A stretch of DNA of 64,000 bases. Origin: Neoechinorhynchus agilis (Eukaryota; Acanthocephala). Under the pieces are notes generated by a model, which saw nothing but the letters and a program-made list of their open reading frames with translations, made no database searches and was not told the DNA's origin. Made by a program: the position numbers and the translations under genes. The DNA is taken from NCBI GenBank assembly GCA_051530055.1, contig CM121342.1:13702001-13766000 (forward strand). Reading direction: 5' to 3'. Below, one piece after another: positions 33,101 to 43,348 of the stretch (its first letter is position 1; each line of letters starts with the position of its first letter).

Positions 33101-35864
33101 TACTGCGGCAATTGGACGAGCTGCGAAGTCAAATACGCGAGCTGACTTTACAAAAGGTAAAATGTATGTTCTTTAAAAATGGTGAAAAGTAATTGAAATC
33201 GCAGGATTCCATGGAAAATTTATATAAACAAGCAACATTGGACATAACGTCCAAACAGTCTCAGCTTACAAAACAAGAAAATGAGATTAAAGAACTTAAG
33301 AGAGAGTGGACCATAATGAGCGACGAGATAAAAGATATGAAGGAAAATTGCGATGTACATTTAGAAGAGATTTTAGTGCTTAAAAAGGTACGTCAGTTTG
33401 TGCAAGTCTTAAATATGTAGTAGCACGATAATTTGAACTTCCGATTAACAAGAATAAATGAATTGTCGCGCTTCCGAAATTCTTTAAGACAAACCAGAAA
33501 CTCAAATCGGAAAATGACGAATACAGCAACGAAATCAGCAGACTCAACAAAGAATTGTGCCAATCAGAGAAATCGAAGCGTCAATTGGAGCAAAAGAACT
33601 CTGACTTGGAAAGAGATTACAGCTCACTAACTCATGATCTATCGGCCCTCCAGACGGCTTTGAAAGCTCTTCAAAATGACGTAATATTTTCTCCAATCGA
33701 AGAAATTTTAATATTGTGAAAATTTTAGAAAGGTTCGCTAAATTCAGCAGCGCAAATTGAGCTCCAAGCCAAACTAAAGGAGTTAGAGGAACAAAGGCAT
33801 GAACTTAATGTAGCTTTAGGAGAAGTAAAAACTCAATTATCGGATACGGCGGTTAAGTTGACAAAGATGACAAACGAAAGTTCCGAGTCAAAGGTTCACA
33901 AACATAAATTTAAATCGTAAATTACGTTCAGTTCTTAAACAGCGGCAATTGAAAAAGTTACAACTTGCGTTAGACCGAGCAAATGCTGATGTTTCGAAAT
34001 TCGAGAAAAAAGAAGCTCATTGGGAGAGGAAGTCGGAAGATGATAAGACTGCAATGGGTAAATTGTCCACTCAAATTGAAACTTTGCACAAAGAATTGTC
34101 CGAGAAAAATTCCCTTATTCTGAAATTGGAGCATGAAGTGGAGAGCAAAACAAAAAATACTGAAAACGCCCAGAGGGAATGCGCAGGTCTGAGAGGTATG
34201 GTAAATGTATTTGTTAGAGAACTTATTCACTTGTTTCTAAAGCGAAAATACAGCAAATAGAACAAGATCGATACAACGAAAAAGATGATGAAGAAGAGAT
34301 TAGGATGCTTGAGATGCGTATTCATGATAAGGATGAAGAAATTGATGCACTTAGGGAGAATGAGGCGGAGCATAAATTGATTATCGAGAAGCTAGAAGTT
34401 GAACTGACCATGACCAAACAGCGATTGACAGGGGAGATAAGGCTCCACCTGGAGCAAATGAATGAAATGAAAAAAGAATTGGAAGATAAGATTGAGGTGG
34501 CAAAGAATGAAAGCGATTCACTGAAGAAGACAAACGATGGACTAAAAACCGAAAAATTTAATTTGGAGAAGACCATGCAAAGGTGGAGTAAAAATTTGGA
34601 GGATAAAAACGAAGAGATTCGAATTTTGAAAAAGAAACTATCGACGGAATCAGATAGCGCAAAGGTTTGTATGAGTATTCGTCCAGTTAGCGCTGGTTAG
34701 CAAGATAGGGGGATGTTGAGACAATATTCATAAGTCCAGTTGATTTTATTGCAATTTTGAATCAAAGATGAGCCAGGACACCACTCGGGTAATCATAATT
34801 TTTAATGAAAGTGTGGGCACCAAATTTGAGTCAAATGATTTTTCATTTTCGAGATCTCACATTCAAAGCCGATTTCTATGTGCTAGACTTTTAAGTCCCT
34901 TAAATACCCAGATTCTTGACTTTTATTTGGAAGAAAATAAGAAATATTGCATATTTTCGCACGAAAGCCATCATATTTCAATGATAATTCTGCATAGAGC
35001 GCCCATGAAGGATTCATACAATGCAAAAAGGAAAAGAATGAAGTAACTTTGCAGTTAGATTCTGAAGTTCGGCAAACCATCAAACTGAGAACTGAAATCG
35101 ACCAACTAAAAGATTCACTTGCCCATCTAGAGCGTATTAATAGCAACAGTGAGAAGAACTGTGATGAATTAAAGGACCAAATTCGAGTGCTTGAAAAAGC
35201 GAATATTGCACTCCAAGAAGAGCGTATTTTGTCCGATCGGAAATCAATGGAGTTATCATCTGAATTGGAAGATGGTAAGTTGTCACTTGATTTGTTGAAC
35301 CAGCAAGTCTCGGAGCTGAAGGAGAGTGTAAACAAAATACGAACGAGTTTGACTAAAAAGGATGAAGAACTCGTTTCAGCAATAGTGGCGCGTGAGTCTG
35401 CTGAGAAGAGGTATCAATCACTGAAGAATGAAATGGCAGATGAACTGGCGCAACGCGAACGTGAGTACAACCGCGCGCTTGAGGAGTTTCAAGAGAAACA
35501 TCATGCTGCTCTGATCGAAATTGAAACCTGCACCACGCGGCACAACGAAGCTTCTCGGAATTTTAAGGCAGCTAATCGGAAAATCAAAGAAATGAATGTG
35601 AACCTACTGGAAGCTGAGAAGACTATCAGTGTTCTTAATGAGACCATATCCCAACTTCAACGAAGGAATGCGCTTTATAAACAGCAAGCCGAAGAGTCCG
35701 ATAAAAATGCCGAGATTAATTTAGCCAAATTTAAACAAGCATCGAATGAAGCCACATTGGCTGCGCAGCGTGCTGATTATATGCAAAGTCGGATGTCAAA
35801 AATGAAAGCGAGACAAAGAAGTGGATTCACGGATCACTCAGCTGCCTCGACAACCGATTCTTAA
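27112..35864 (+). CDS. Muscle-type (class II) myosin heavy chain, 5' exon not found
   Basis: A conventional myosin with head, neck and rod. N-terminal SH3-like part [16 protein letters not shown] at 27170; then [18 protein letters not shown]. The P-loop [13 protein letters not shown] is at 28277, switch I NDNSSRFGKF is joined over an intron at about 28520, and switch [11 protein letters not shown] is at 29760. The actin-binding/relay region follows ([20 protein letters not shown]), then SH1 helix [16 protein letters not shown] at 30842, converter and IQ region ([31 protein letters not shown]). From 31420 it is a long heptad coiled-coil rod ending [13 protein letters not shown]. About 20 or more short introns join in phase, and all motor motifs are intact. 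The rod sequence is quite diverged from textbook worm myosins. Overlaps the DC-STAMP stop at its 3' end. Confidence 0.88.
27707..27734 (+). other. 28-nt micro-exon of the myosin motor
   Basis: This exon codes ENQSILIT, immediately before the P-loop. It has acceptor ATTTTAG and donor GTGAGT; phases 1 and 2 match both neighbours (MLRE...LITGESG). Without it the frame to the P-loop is lost. Confidence 0.8.
30005..30056 (+). other. GC-AG intron of the myosin gene (52 nt)
   Basis: The join DLIEK | [12 protein letters not shown] matches the highly conserved myosin sequence only if the intron begins GCATGT (after AAAG) and ends TTTTTAG. No GT donor gives the right frame. Confidence 0.75.
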
Positions 35865-38737
35865 ACAGATTTTTCAGTTTTTCCCGCAAATATAGCAGAT
35901 TCCTCACGAACAAGTCTTTTGAATAGCCATAAAACGCGTCTTTTTCTTATTTCAGGATAGAAATTCGATGCCACCGTGACACACGATCTTCTCATGAACA
36001 CGTTTGCTAAGCTGGCGAAGAATTGGCATAACACGAGAAAACATAGACCGGGTGTAACATAAGAACTTAGACGGTCCGATTTGGGGACACATTGAGATGT
36101 TTGGTATAAGTTGTCAAAACGAACATCAGTATCGATACGGTTGAAAAACATTTGAAGGGACTGAGCTATAAATCCATTGCCACCGATGTATACCATTAAG
36201 CGATGTCGTCCTGTGTGGCTCACCGTTATATTACCATGTTGCTTTGCTGTTTCGAAGATAAGATTTATGCTATCATGAATGTATAGAATAAGAAACACTC
36301 CAAGAGCACTTAGGGCAGAAAGGTTCTTCGACTTTGGGTAGGCTCCTTTAAAACATTGCGAAATTTATATTTAGGATCCACGTTTTACAGAAGGAGAGCC
36401 ATTACGTAAATATCTCTCTCAAAATTTTCCCAATTAGCAAACAGAATGGCAACGTACCAACAAGCAATTCGGTCTGCATTGACAACTCGTCTATTGCTTC
36501 AAGTTATTTTGAGTACTGACATTATTAATGTTTACATTGAATACCTGAATAAGAATCGATTGACAAATGGTGGAATTTTGTTTCCAGCGATAAGCGATTG
36601 CGTTAAAAAAAGATCTACTGCTGTTATTATTTATAAAAAAATCAGAAAATGCTCGAAGAACTCTTGTGCTTCTATAGAATCGTAGATCCAAGAAATCATC
36701 AATTGGTTCCACTCAGAAGGCGTCATTCCGTAACTCCGCCTTAGTTTGTTCCTTTTACATGCCTCTTCTAAATCCACATGAGATTCACCCATCTTTAGTC
36801 TAGTTTCGTTTAGCTTTATCAGCCATGGATCGATTTTATCATTAAAAAAACTTGGATCAAAGTAGAAATTGTTAACGAATTTAAATGCTTGCAAAAGGAG
36901 TAACACTCCTAGATATCCAGCGAATATACGCACTGAGGCCAGTGCGATCGAAACCATGGAACCGGTTCTTCTGATTTCATCCAAGAAACGAGCAAGGAGA
37001 TTCTTAGGGTGCCTATATGCAACCGACGATGGCGGAATGACCCTAACGCGCAATGAAACATTATAGATGGATTCCATAGCTTCCTCAGCCTTTCGAACAT
37101 TTTTAATCATCTCTCCGGTATTTGGCAGCATAAAATCAAGAAGACTAACGCAATTAGATGCGATTTTAATCTTCTGAAACGGGTATTCTACTGCGAAATC
37201 GCAAAACTCTTTGATCGATGTGGATCGGACCTGGTTTGGTTCACAGTTAAAGATATTTAAAATGAGATTTGAGATACATGAAGATCGTAACCGTAATTTT
37301 CATCCGATGATGTACGTATTCTTGGGAACACTATTTTCTTTGAAACGAAAGAGAGTTGGATAGGATCCACAGATATATGATTCCTCTACTTTGAACAATA
37401 AAATGTGTTATTATAATAATTGTTTGAAGATCGAATTGTTCATGTTTGTATCTAACGTAAAAATTTAAAGAATTTATTGATTCCAGTATTACGGCACAAT
37501 ATTGTGCCTTTATCAATGTTTCTTGTAAATTATCTACTATTTAAACTAGGATAAATAAAGAAACCTTGATAAAGACACAAGATTATGCCGTAATACTGGA
37601 ATCAATAAATTCTTTAAATTTTTACGCCAAATGCAAACACATTATAATAATTATTGAAGAGAATTTAAAACGAATAGTTTGGCGAAGTAACTATCGAAGC
37701 GTTGATAAAAAGGCGATATTTCTTGTACGGTTCGCTTAGACATTTTTGACTTTCAGAAAATTTACGAACGTGAGAAACCTTGACTCGTTGTTGCGATAAT
37801 CTCAAAAACATTACTTACCTCTAAATGATTACTCGTTTTGTACGGGCTCGTGGAGCATATTTCCAGCTTTGAAGGTTATCATTCTCCCACCAACCAGTCT
37901 ATGTTCCAAACCAAAGATCGAATCCACTTGAACGTGCAAAAGATCACAAGTATAGTTAAATAGATGGTCTTGATAAAGGCCGAAAGGTGCATGAACAACA
38001 CCTAGCGCTCGAATTATCCAAGCAGACGTAGAATCATCCAGCGTTTTATAGATACATTGCCGTTTCAACCGCTCTCCGGCTTGCAGACAATTTTGCCTGG
38101 CTACGGTAACCATGTGATTGCAGCGGACGATCGCATCCCGTTTAAATTTCACGTATTCCTTCCATCCTTCTTCACCAATCGCCGAACTTTTTGACCGATG
38201 ATAGACGTAATCATCATCTTCTGCGTCGTCTTTCTCTTGGTCTTGGTTCATTATATGTTCCAGTCTAGTGATCACTTCTCTGGTATTGTTAGCTAAACTC
38301 TTATCTAAATCTTTGAGTTCATTAAACAACTCGTTGATGTTAAACAAGGGTCCATAAATTAAGGAAGCGATTTTAGATGTCACGTTTAAGGTCACACCCA
38401 TGTAACAACTTGCTGAAAAAGCCAAATATTTCGCTTGAAGTGGAAAACTTCTAAATGGTCCGCTGATCAAAAGATCCATCTCAAATGTAAAAATCAGTCC
38501 TTTACCAAGATGTCCCGACATCATTATGAACATCACAACACTAACACAGCGAAAATGCTTGCTCGCAGCCATTGAAAGCGTAGTAACCGAGACGAAGAAA
38601 ATAATCGGAGAGATTTGCAAGATTGTCAGATTGAGCAATACATCACGGCTGTAAAGACGAAATAGCCACAATGAGAATATTATTGATATAACAAGCCCAA
38701 ATATTGTATGAATCAGATGAATAATTGCCTTTAACAT
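35861..38737 (-). CDS. DC-STAMP-domain membrane protein, SPE-42/SPE-49/sneaky type
   Basis: Multi-exon minus-strand gene. Exon 1 (38737 to about 37832) starts MLKAIIHLIHTIFGLVIS and shows several hydrophobic helices (ISPIIFFVSVTTLSM; YLAFSASCYMGVTLN) with an acidic loop (QDQEKDDAEDDD). A middle exon (about 37180-36640) carries SMVSIALASVRIFAGYLG, another helix, and YGMTPSEW. The last exon (about 36337-35861) has VFLILYIHDSINLIF and then the DC-STAMP C-terminal part: VYIGGNGFIAQSLQMFFN and NFYPEIRKRRVLWLFKRL. In C. elegans and Drosophila such proteins are sperm membrane proteins needed for fertilisation; that role is inferred from family. A C-terminal RING finger, present in SPE-42, is not seen. 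The intron at about 37265-37830 carries a foldback element. Converges on myosin with overlapping stops. Confidence 0.8.
37390..37660. mobile_element. Foldback MITE with GGCACAATATTGTGCC, copy 1
   Basis: Inverted arms around a centre near 37540: left AATTTATTGATTCCAGTATT then CGGCACAATATTGTGCC; right the complement ending ATTCTTTAAATTTTTACGCC. The outer arms carry ATTATAATAATT sequences. It lies in an intron of the DC-STAMP gene. A second copy is at 51625-51830. Confidence 0.85.
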
Positions 38738-39210
38738 TACTCACTGACTTCATTATATGCTGTGCACGATAATCTCCATAGAAACTGCCGGTCTTTTATA
38801 ATGCAGTGCTCTGTTATCTACTGGAGCGAATTTGCTATAACCTGGACCTCTATTTCATTATATGACGATGAGAAGTGCCAAAGTATTCAATGGGAATGTC
38901 AAATTTACCGTGTTTACAACGACAGTTTAAAATTCTCAATGTATTCTAATTTAGATTTTTATAACCATATCAATCGAATATGATTTCGTGAGCGACTGCT
39001 AATCGCGTTTCTAGAAACATTGGAACGCAACGCTTAGAAGAATTATTGCAAAAATTCTCATTACTTGAAATTGTTAAGAAAATGCAGTCAACACAAGCAT
39101 TAATTCATTCGAAATTTACGATTTATCGTAAAAATTATTGCAATTTTGTAAAATATTAGACGATTTAAAAATTTCCCAAAGTGCATGCTACTTAATTTTG
39201 TTTAACATGT
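38738..39210. other. Upstream region of the DC-STAMP gene
   Basis: AT-rich, nothing recognised except presumed promoter sequence for the minus-strand DC-STAMP gene. Confidence 0.35.
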
Positions 39211-39771
39211 ATGTATGTATGCAACGGTACTTTCCTACGTTGCACCGTAGGTATAAGCCCGTCAGATAGAATTAGACTCCGCAAGGGATCTAAAATACAC
39301 GACAGCAGTCCTGTTATGCGGGCAATTCCCGTCTCTAAAAATCAGGTCATCGTATGTACGACAGTTCCCTTTGCCTTTACGATACAATGTCGTTGGCTTC
39401 CAGAAAAGAAACTGTTCACGACCTGTGGGCAAGATGCCTCGGACCGAATTATATTGCCCGTGAACTGCATTGTTGATCGCTTTATCTGACCATCTGACCT
39501 TGAACGCCGCACGTAAGAGAGATGAATGATTTTGGTCCAACTGCCTCGTCGCCGTTGGTGACAGTGTCCAGGTCTCTGCATTGTAGTAGAGAATGCTCTC
39601 AATTAGAGTCCTGAACAGCTGCGAACGGAGTTCATCTGGCAAAGACTCACTGTCAAACAGTGGTTTAAGTTGCCCCATTGCTCTCCAAGCTATAGCTCTC
39701 CGTCGGCTGACATCCGCACTCATCTCAGGAACGACAGCTCCCAGATAGACATATCGCTCTATCTGTTTTAA
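39211..39771 (-). mobile_element. LINE A 3' end, second copy (5' truncated)
   Basis: Nearly identical to 17588-18148, including the frame with LIESILYYNAETWTL. The 3' tail here is (ATAC)n instead of (ATACA)n. Similarity stops abruptly after TCTGTTTTAATT at about 39771, a typical 5' truncation of target-primed integration. Confidence 0.88.
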
Positions 39772-39775
39772 TTAC

Positions 39776-39900
39776 TCCCCGTCTCATTAAAATTGATTTA
39801 TCGAAAGCGTTCGACTCCGTGGACCATTCATTCCTTCTCCGGGCCTGCTCCGATTTTTTTCTCAACCCCCATCAGAAATTCTCACTCGAACGGACATACC
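39776..39900 (+). mobile_element. Fragment of a CR1/L2-like reverse transcriptase
   Basis: Plus-strand frame reads LIKIDLSKAFDSVDHSFLLR, RT motif A, similar to LINE B's VQLDISRALESVDHSLLL. It directly abuts the LINE A copy, so LINE A may again sit in a LINE B relative. Confidence 0.65.
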
Positions 39901-39914
39901 AAAAAACAGAATAT

Positions 39915-39995
39915 CTGCGCGTTAATGAGGAGGACCCAAATGTACATCGGTCTAATTTCTTAAACACGAAAATCAATAAAACGTGCTATAAATAT
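39915..39995 (+). repeat. Solo end of the TIR element found at 41508-42160
   Basis: Carries GAGGACCCAAATGTACAT and, further on, AATAAAACGTGCTATAAAT, matching the right terminus of the 41508-42160 element. Confidence 0.55.
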
Positions 39996-40299
39996 TAGAA
40001 ATTTATCCAAAAAGGCACTAATTCAATTTAGGATACGAAACAGCGTAGCTATTAAAACGCATTGTTGTTTAACGTCCCTCAACATTTTTTCCAAATATCT
40101 CAAAATATCTTTTAACTTACAAATAACTCGGAATGAACATTTTAGAACCGGAAACAAAAGTTATGCATCGCTCCATATATTTCGATCTTTCGTGCATAAA
40201 TTGGCATTTTAAAAATTCAAATTGAGATTTTTAAACAACATTGGAAGACAGCGAAGTGAAAATACATTTGCGACAGTCTGGATTTACTAAAACCATTCA

Positions 40300-40566
40300 A
40301 TGTTCAATGAATGTACGATTGGAATATTTTCACAAAGAATTTCGAGCGAAGATCCCGAATTGTTTACTTTTTTGGCTGCAAGTTCGTTACTTTACTTAAA
40401 ATTTTATGTCGGCAAAGAAGCCGATTATTTCCTCTCACGACTGGGAGGGATGCTAAAACATGCCACCGGCGATATGTGATCCAGCAGCTTCCTGTTGCAG
40501 CGAATCAGCGCGGTGATCCAACGCGACAATGCCGCGGCCATCAAGGAAGCTGCCGAACAAACATAA
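40300..40566 (+). pseudogene. Short coding-like frame with one in-frame TGA, unknown family
   Basis: ATG at 40300 opens a frame reading SSEDPELFTFLAASSLLYLK, FYVGKEADYFLSRLGGMLKH and ATGDM, then TGA at 40477-40479. The same frame continues with SSSFLLQRISAVIQRDNAAA and IKEAAEQT to TAA at 40564. Residue choice and the amphipathic helical look on both sides of the TGA resemble real protein. The rise in GC content over this patch also suggests coding origin. It could be a decayed retrocopy, a single-exon gene with one error, or a TGA read through; no family was recognised. Confidence 0.4.
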
Positions 40567-40673
40567 CATTTGAAGAAAACGAAACTATGTTCATTCACAG
40601 AATTTATCACACACTAAAAAAAGCAACTTAGATGTTTTTTGATTTTAATCCTTAATTTAATGCTCACGTGTAA

Positions 40674-40745
40674 TCGGTGTTAGTATAGTGGTTAGTATCC
40701 CCGCCTGTCACGCGGGAGACCGGGGTTCGATTCCCCGACACCGAG
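40674..40745 (+). tRNA. tRNA-Asp (anticodon GTC)
   Basis: 72 bases with a 7-bp acceptor stem (TCGGTGT with ACACCGA), discriminator G, D-arm containing GTATAGTGGTTAGTAT, anticodon stem CCCGC/GCGGG with loop CTGTCAC (GTC at 40707-40709) and T-arm GGGGTTCGATTCCCC. A- and B-box sequences are intact. No oligo-T terminator follows within 50 bases. Confidence 0.95.
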
Positions 40746-41054
40746 CACACGACAGGGCGGTTACCGGGTCCCCTTCACCGAGCCCCACTAAGCGCAGCTC
40801 ATTTCCACTTTTCGTTCAACAACTTGAATTTCATTACCCTGCAGCCTTACATGATTGAGCCAAATTTCAAAATTTTAAGAATCGCATTGTCAAATGCAGG
40901 AACCTGCATTCACATTACCCAGTATTAACACAGCTTGCGACTATGAATCGGGTTTACGATCGCAAATAACAAATCGAGATAAAGTTTTTCATTAACTAAA
41001 GAATTTAATCAGAAACGCGAGTGCTGATCATTTCCTTTAGACATGCATCCGACT
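40746..41054. other. Non-coding spacer
   Basis: Nothing recognised between the tRNA and the next TIR element. Confidence 0.35.
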
Positions 41055-41256
41055 AATATCTTGCATCAGGGAAGCGCATGAAATAATTTAATACCCTGAA
41101 CGATACGGTTATGAGTTTTTACATTCCTCCGGATAATCAGATACCTCACGAGGAGGCGGGACTCATCAGTGAGTTTCCTCCCTTCAACGGCATTTCGTCC
41201 CCTTTTGTTGTGATCAGGGTCTAAGTGATTCAATCACTTCCCTGATGCAAGATATT
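41055..41256. mobile_element. Short TIR element sharing the foldback core
   Basis: Ends are inverted copies of AATATCTTGCATCAGGGAAG (41055-41074 and the complement at about 41237-41256). Inside, about 41105-41215 matches the arm of the 15990-16486 foldback (TACGGTTATGAGTTT; GGACTCATCAGTGAGTTTCC; ATTTCGTCCCCTT). About 202 bp, non-coding. Confidence 0.7.
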
Positions 41257-41507
41257 TGTTGGCTGAGTGCCTGAAGGAAAAAGCCGAGTAAGGAATCTTC
41301 TAAACAATTGATTGATATAACCGGCTTGTCAATGGACATTAGAAAAAAGATTTCCATTAATTTTGAGTAAAATCATTTCCTAAAGTCAGCGGAACAAATG
41401 CGTCAACGACAATATAAAATTAAATCATGTCGCTCGCAAAATAACAAGGAGCATATATTCGTAAATTTATGATTCAATTTCTGAGCGTCATGAAGAAACG
41501 CCAGGTT

Positions 41508-42160
41508 TAATAATAACACGTTTTATTTGTTAATGCACAAAGAATAAGACTCATGTACCTTTGGTTCCTCATGAACACTCGAGTTCTGTTAGGAAAAGAT
41601 GAATGTGGTTATTATTTTTTCAGTAGATTGATAGTTCGTGGTTATTGTTTGTAATAGAGTTTGTGAGGTTGGGCCTTTAATCAGGTTCATTTCGGGTAAT
41701 GACCTCCTAGAAGATTGGGTAGTGTGGAAACTAGAGTGCAAGTTGAGGCGGATGAAAGGAATTGAGATTAGAGAATCAAACCCAGTTCTAAAAAATCTAC
41801 AGGCGAAACCAATATATTTCATTTGTTAAATGTTTGAAATAAAATTTAAATTGCGTACAGTATAACACTTGCAGTTAAGAATTTATGAAAAGTTCATTCA
41901 CATCAGTGATATTGGTATTATCTTTGCTAAATGTTTAATATGATCAATTGGTAGAACTTCTTACGAAAAATTGGTTGAAGAAAAGTAGAACATTCGCTAA
42001 AGAGATTTTGCATATTAATTGCACATGAAAAATGAGTGTCCGCTTTCACACCGGATCCGTCATGCACTCCGGATCCATCATCCACTCCAAAACCATCAAA
42101 TGAGGACCCAAAGGTACATGGGTCCTCTTTGTGAATCACAAATAAAACGTGTTATTATAA
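41508..42160. mobile_element. Non-autonomous DNA transposon with about 65-bp TIRs
   Basis: Left end TAATAACACGTTTTATTTG then CACAAAGA and ATGTACCTTTGG; right end (42095-42160) is the inverse, AAAGGTACATGGGTCCTC then AATAAAACGTGTTATTATAA. The inner 520 bp holds no long frame. A solo end is at 39915-39995, and a similar terminus may lie at about 22090. Confidence 0.7.
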
Positions 42161-42676
42161 GTAGCTAAATTGAAAGAAATGTATCGAAGACGTTGAAAAT
42201 CATTTAGACGTAAAATATATGATATTTAAACTTTAGTTGTCATTCAAAAAGATTAGATTAGTGCAAATGTTGTTAGTGGGTTTACGATGGATCGTAAACC
42301 TGAACGTGTCATGAACATAACAAACACAGAAAATCTGTTCAACTGGCAAAAAATGAGTAAAACAATATATATCGGCAATTGTAGGAAACAGGGAGCACAC
42401 GTTAAAAGTTCAGCACTAGGATTTGTATATAATCAATACTAGTGTATAATATAGACGATTGCACTGAGATTACAACCCTTTTTTCTGACCGAGAAGGAAA
42501 ATTTTTGCACTTACTTTGCATTAAATTCTAAAATAGAATATATTTAAACGTATAACGTTCAATTCTTGGGATCATAGTACTAATAAAAGAAAATATGATC
42601 TATTCATTGATCAATAAGAGTGCTAAATGTAACGCGTCGATTTATTAAGCGGATACTAAACACAATGCCGTAGATA
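42161..42676. other. Non-coding, downstream of the left AT-hook gene
   Basis: AT-rich; no gene or repeat recognised. Confidence 0.35.
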
Positions 42677-43348
42677 TCACGGTTGAGAATTCGCAGGTAG
42701 ATTTGATTTCAGTTCTCCTGCGGGAAGTAAAAATCGAAGAGATTCATTTGTCCAATAGGTCGTGTGAATTGCGAACTCTATAAAATCCCGTATTATTCGA
42801 GACGAGCGATCATTCACGACTCGAGAATTTATATGTGGCGCTGAAGCTGGGTTGAAATTCGTGTTCACCAGCTCACTATCATCCATTGTTTTTGTATCTT
42901 CTTTCTTAGGTCTTTTGATCGTACTTTTCGATTTATTTGTGTTTGTTCGCTTTCTAACACTTTTTTTATCGACTTCAAATGCTGATTTAACTTGCTCCGG
43001 TGCCATCTTTATGAGAGCCGCATACGATGGACATCCAAGTTTCGGACGTCCCCTAGTCCTTCGCTCCGAGCACCTGCCTTCTACTTCCAATTCCACAGAA
43101 CGGATCAAACTTTCCATTATGTCAACTGCATGTTTTGCGGCATTCGATTCGACATTAATGATTGGTCTACCCATTTTCTTCGTTTTCTTGTGCTCAACAT
43201 CTCTGTTCTGGCACTGTATATTCTTGGTGTCGTCTGCTAGCGGAATCACTGGTGCCATCGGAACGGGAATAGCAGTATCTTCATTTTTCTCGACTATTTG
43301 CTCAACTTTAACGGAATGTGCGATTTTATTAGTCGGTAACTTCTCCAT
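42677..43348 (-). CDS. AT-hook protein, left copy (223 aa)
   Basis: A single uninterrupted frame from ATG at 43348: MEKLPTNKIAHSVKVEQIVE, then KKTKKMGRPIINVESNAAKH, RRTRGRPKLGCPSYAALIK and a basic NLS-like KSKSTIKRPKKEDTK. Two GRP cores in basic context fit AT-hooks, which bind the minor groove of AT-rich DNA. The exon is preceded by a CATTTAG acceptor and is open upstream (GQIIAG before the Met), so an upstream exon may exist. The C-terminus (YWTNESLRFLLPAGELKS) is not recognised. It is part of a palindrome; the first 130 residues equal the right copy. No known orthologue is proposed. Confidence 0.65.
   Translation of the reverse strand: MEKLPTNKIAHSVKVEQIVEKNEDTAIPVPMAPVIPLADDTKNIQCQNRDVEHKKTKKMGRPIINVESNAAKHAVDIMESLIRSVELEVEGRCSERRTRGRPKLGCPSYAALIKMAPEQVKSAFEVDKKSVRKRTNTNKSKSTIKRPKKEDTKTMDDSELVNTNFNPASAPHINSRVVNDRSSRIIRDFIEFAIHTTYWTNESLRFLLPAGELKSNLPANSQP

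Noticed and set aside
39211-40000. A possible LTR or retrovirus-like block
   Set aside because: All recognisable coding is non-LTR reverse transcriptase; no protease, integrase, envelope or terminal direct repeats were seen here or elsewhere in the window.
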